The notes under the pieces are model-generated. The model did no database searches and was not told where the DNA came from. It was given only the letters and a program-made list of their open reading frames with translations. Below, one piece after another: positions 62,039 through 64,000 of a DNA stretch of 64,000 bases; position 1 is the first letter of the stretch, and every line of letters starts with the position of its first letter. The position numbers and the translations under genes were made by a program. Source of the DNA: Algoriphagus terrigena DSM 22685. Its GTDB lineage: Bacteria > Bacteroidota > Bacteroidia > Cytophagales > Cyclobacteriaceae. The stretch lies in contig NZ_AUBW01000009.1 of assembly GCF_000429445.1 (NCBI RefSeq), positions 62,001 to 126,000 on the forward strand. The letters run 5' to 3'.

Positions 62039-64000
62039 TTACTCGCTCTTCAGCGTTCTTGCCGGATTGGTCAGGGCAGCTTTGATGGATTGAAAAGCCA
62101 CCGTCGACACCGCGATCAGCATTGTGACTGCACCTGTAGCCGCAAACACCCACCATTCTATCCCGACACTGTAGTCATAATCCTTCAGCCATTCATCCAT
62201 AATGTACCAAGCGACGGGAATTGAAATGAGGAAGGCGATACCGACCAACTTTAGAAAGTCCTTGGAAAGCAGAACTGAAATACCGGCGACGCTCGCTCCC
62301 AAGACCTTTCTCACTCCGATTTCCTTCAGACGATTTGCAGCCATGTAAGTGGAAAGGCCAAACAATCCCAGACAGGAAATCACAATGGTCAGAACCGTAA
62401 AGACGATGGACAGCTTAGCGGTGCGTGTGGTATCATCAAATTTTTTGGCGTATTGCTCATCCGCAAAATTGTATTCGAAAGGGAAATTCGGGTTGAATTC
62501 TTCAAAAATCCCCTGAATCGCTGCGATGTTTTCGGCCATCGGACGGTCTGGATTGAGGCGCATGTGCATCACATTATACCAGGAGGATGGTCCAAATACC
62601 ATCAGTGGATTGACCGGATCGTAGGGCGATTCAAAGATGAAATCCTCAATAATCCCCACGACGGTGAAATTCTGTTCTCCATCAGTTACGATCTGGCCAA
62701 GCGGATTCTCCAGTCGCATCTTTCTCACGGCAGTCTCATTCAGAAGAATGGCTGTTGAATCGGTCGGAAACTGATACACATCGATGTCGCGGCCTTCTAC
62801 CAGTTTTGTCCCCATGACTTTCATAAAATCCGCATCCGAACTGAATCTGATGAAGTCGAGCTTATCATCTTCCGGCGTGCTTCCAGGCCAGGAATAGCCC
62901 CAGCCGTCGCTGTATCGTTGGGTAATCGGACTCATGGATTTGGTGATTGCCTGAACTGATCCGCTGCCCAAAAGCGACTGTTTGATTGCATTGTAATGTT
63001 TTTCGACATCTCCCTGTAGAAACACGTAGATGAGATTTTCCTTGTTATAACCGAGATCTCTGTTTTGTGCATGACTGATCTGCCGCTGGATGATGATCGT
63101 GGAGACAATAAGTACTATCGCAAAGCTAAACTGGAGCACCACCAATATCTTTCGGGGATTGACCGCTGAGGTCGCAGAACGGAAGGTGCCCTTCAACACC
63201 TTCACCGGACTGAATGAGGACAGAAAGAATGCGGGATAGCTCCCTGCCAACAGGCCCGTAAACAGGATAAATCCTATCAGCTGTATCCAGAAAAGAACGT
63301 CTGTGTAGGGTAAAAAGAGTTGCTTCCCGACCAGGGTATTGAAGGAAGGGAGTGCCAACTGAACCGTCAAAAGCGCAACAATACCCGCGACCATAGCGAT
63401 CAGCGTACTCTCCGAGATGAACTGTAGGATAAGCGAGGTTTTCCTGGCGCCCACCACTTTTCTCAACCCGACTTCTTTGGCTCTCTTCTCACTTCGGGCG
63501 GTACTCAGATTCATGAAGTTGATACAGGCGATAACCAAGATAAACGCTGCGATGAACGCAAACATGCGTACCGTAACGACTTTACCTCCGACGAGCTCGC
63601 CGTTTTCACTTTTCCCATAGAGATGCACTTGCGAGAGCGGATAGCTGAAAACTTCCGTGACAGTTCCGTCATTGCTATGATCCTTGGTGATGTTTTTGAC
63701 TTTCTCGTTAAATCCGGCATGAGAGGCATTTTCCGCCAGCAACACATACGTCTCAATGGAGTTGTTACCCCAATACTCGTCGTCCCAGCCCAGCTTTTTC
63801 ATGTAAGCCCAGGAGAAAAAATAATCCGCCTGGAAGCGGGTGTTGTTTGGCAGATTCTTCAATACCGCGGTGATGGTAAATATGTCCGTGCTATCGACCT
63901 TTACGCTTTGTCCCAAGGCATCCGCCGTACCAAACAGCTTCTTGGCAAAGTCCTCGGTCACCACCATATTGTATGGATCTGACAATGCTGTAGTACCGTT
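62039..64000 (-). CDS. MacB/FtsX-type ABC permease (paralogue 12), 5' end outside the window
   Basis: 653 codons of a permease whose N-terminus lies beyond position 64000: the frame is open to the edge and reads NGTTALSDPYNMVVTEDFAK, the segment found about residue 150 in siblings. Missing are TM1 and most of the first periplasmic half. Coupling motifs are KRAKEVGLRKVVGA and RLKEIGVRKVLGA; the tail is NPARTLKSE. It belongs with paralogues 6 and 11 (ESPYDPVNPLMVFG). The promoter of this unit, possibly serving paralogues 12 to 9, is outside the window. Confidence 0.87.
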   Translation of the reverse strand, partial: NGTTALSDPYNMVVTEDFAKKLFGTADALGQSVKVDSTDIFTITAVLKNLPNNTRFQADYFFSWAYMKKLGWDDEYWGNNSIETYVLLAENASHAGFNEKVKNITKDHSNDGTVTEVFSYPLSQVHLYGKSENGELVGGKVVTVRMFAFIAAFILVIACINFMNLSTARSEKRAKEVGLRKVVGARKTSLILQFISESTLIAMVAGIVALLTVQLALPSFNTLVGKQLFLPYTDVLFWIQLIGFILFTGLLAGSYPAFFLSSFSPVKVLKGTFRSATSAVNPRKILVVLQFSFAIVLIVSTIIIQRQISHAQNRDLGYNKENLIYVFLQGDVEKHYNAIKQSLLGSGSVQAITKSMSPITQRYSDGWGYSWPGSTPEDDKLDFIRFSSDADFMKVMGTKLVEGRDIDVYQFPTDSTAILLNETAVRKMRLENPLGQIVTDGEQNFTVVGIIEDFIFESPYDPVNPLMVFGPSSWYNVMHMRLNPDRPMAENIAAIQGIFEEFNPNFPFEYNFADEQYAKKFDDTTRTAKLSIVFTVLTIVISCLGLFGLSTYMAANRLKEIGVRKVLGASVAGISVLLSKDFLKLVGIAFLISIPVAWYIMDEWLKDYDYSVGIEWWVFAATGAVTMLIAVSTVAFQSIKAALTNPARTLKSE

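Noticed and set aside
1..64000. CRISPR arrays, tRNA/rRNA genes, prophage or integrative-element signatures
   Set aside because: No direct-repeat/spacer pattern, no cloverleaf or rRNA-like sequence and no integrase, portal or relaxase product was found on either strand.

Overview
The window looks like chromosome of a Bacteroidota bacterium, most likely Cytophagales/Cyclobacteriaceae (Algoriphagus-like). The grounds are a SusC/SusD pair, lipoproteins with Bacteroidota-type lipoboxes, a 7TMR-DISM receptor, PVC-type dehydrogenase and 3-keto-disaccharide hydrolase relatives, large families of MacB/FtsX-like permeases, and 7-nt periodic intergenic repeats I associate with that family. The taxonomic call is inference. 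I see no rRNA, tRNA, CRISPR array, integrase or complete insertion sequence.

Layout. 0-0.64 kb: a HigB/HigA-type toxin-antitoxin pair whose toxin looks short at its N-terminus. 0.77-9.6 kb: carbohydrate-related accessory genes: a GH106-like glycosidase, a small lipoprotein, a minus-strand pair (cupredoxin/PVC-type dehydrogenase fusion and a DUF1080-type lipoprotein), an aldose epimerase relative and a DinB-family protein. 9.7-20.6 kb: three large FtsX-type permeases interleaved with a VCBS-repeat protein, a small secreted protein and a DUF2306 membrane protein. 20.8-32.7 kb: a plus-strand polysaccharide utilisation locus with a membrane receptor carrying a transposase-type zinc ribbon, then SusC, SusD, a LamG lipoprotein and two GH144-like lipoprotein hydrolases. 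This points to beta-1,2-glucan use. 33-35.7 kb: a BTRD1-repeat/beta-lactamase-fold serine hydrolase and a thioredoxin-fold protein. 35.9-64 kb: nine more permeases, all minus strand, with short plus-strand genes in the gaps (Pr6Pr membrane protein, LRR-like protein, old yellow enzyme, DUF6152, DUF6644, SRPBCC).

The dominant theme is twelve paralogous ~800-residue permeases (one frameshifted, one cut by the window edge), all on the minus strand, with no ATPase or membrane-fusion gene in view. Five permease units are headed by the same composite element: a sigma-54-like -24 box (TGGCAT, invariant) and, 61-72 bp upstream, three half-sites spaced exactly 10 bp apart (CGGACA-N4-TGTCCG-N4-TGGGCA). 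Three units are permease pairs whose internal spacers are also alike. This suggests a dispersed regulon of duplicated permease units under one enhancer-binding regulator encoded elsewhere.

The second theme is the PUL regulator candidate at 20843-22723. It joins a periplasmic sugar-binding-like domain and a seven-helix membrane domain to a coiled coil and an IS1595-type zinc ribbon plus helix-turn-helix. It would be a one-protein, membrane-tethered sensor and DNA-binding regulator directly upstream of susCD.
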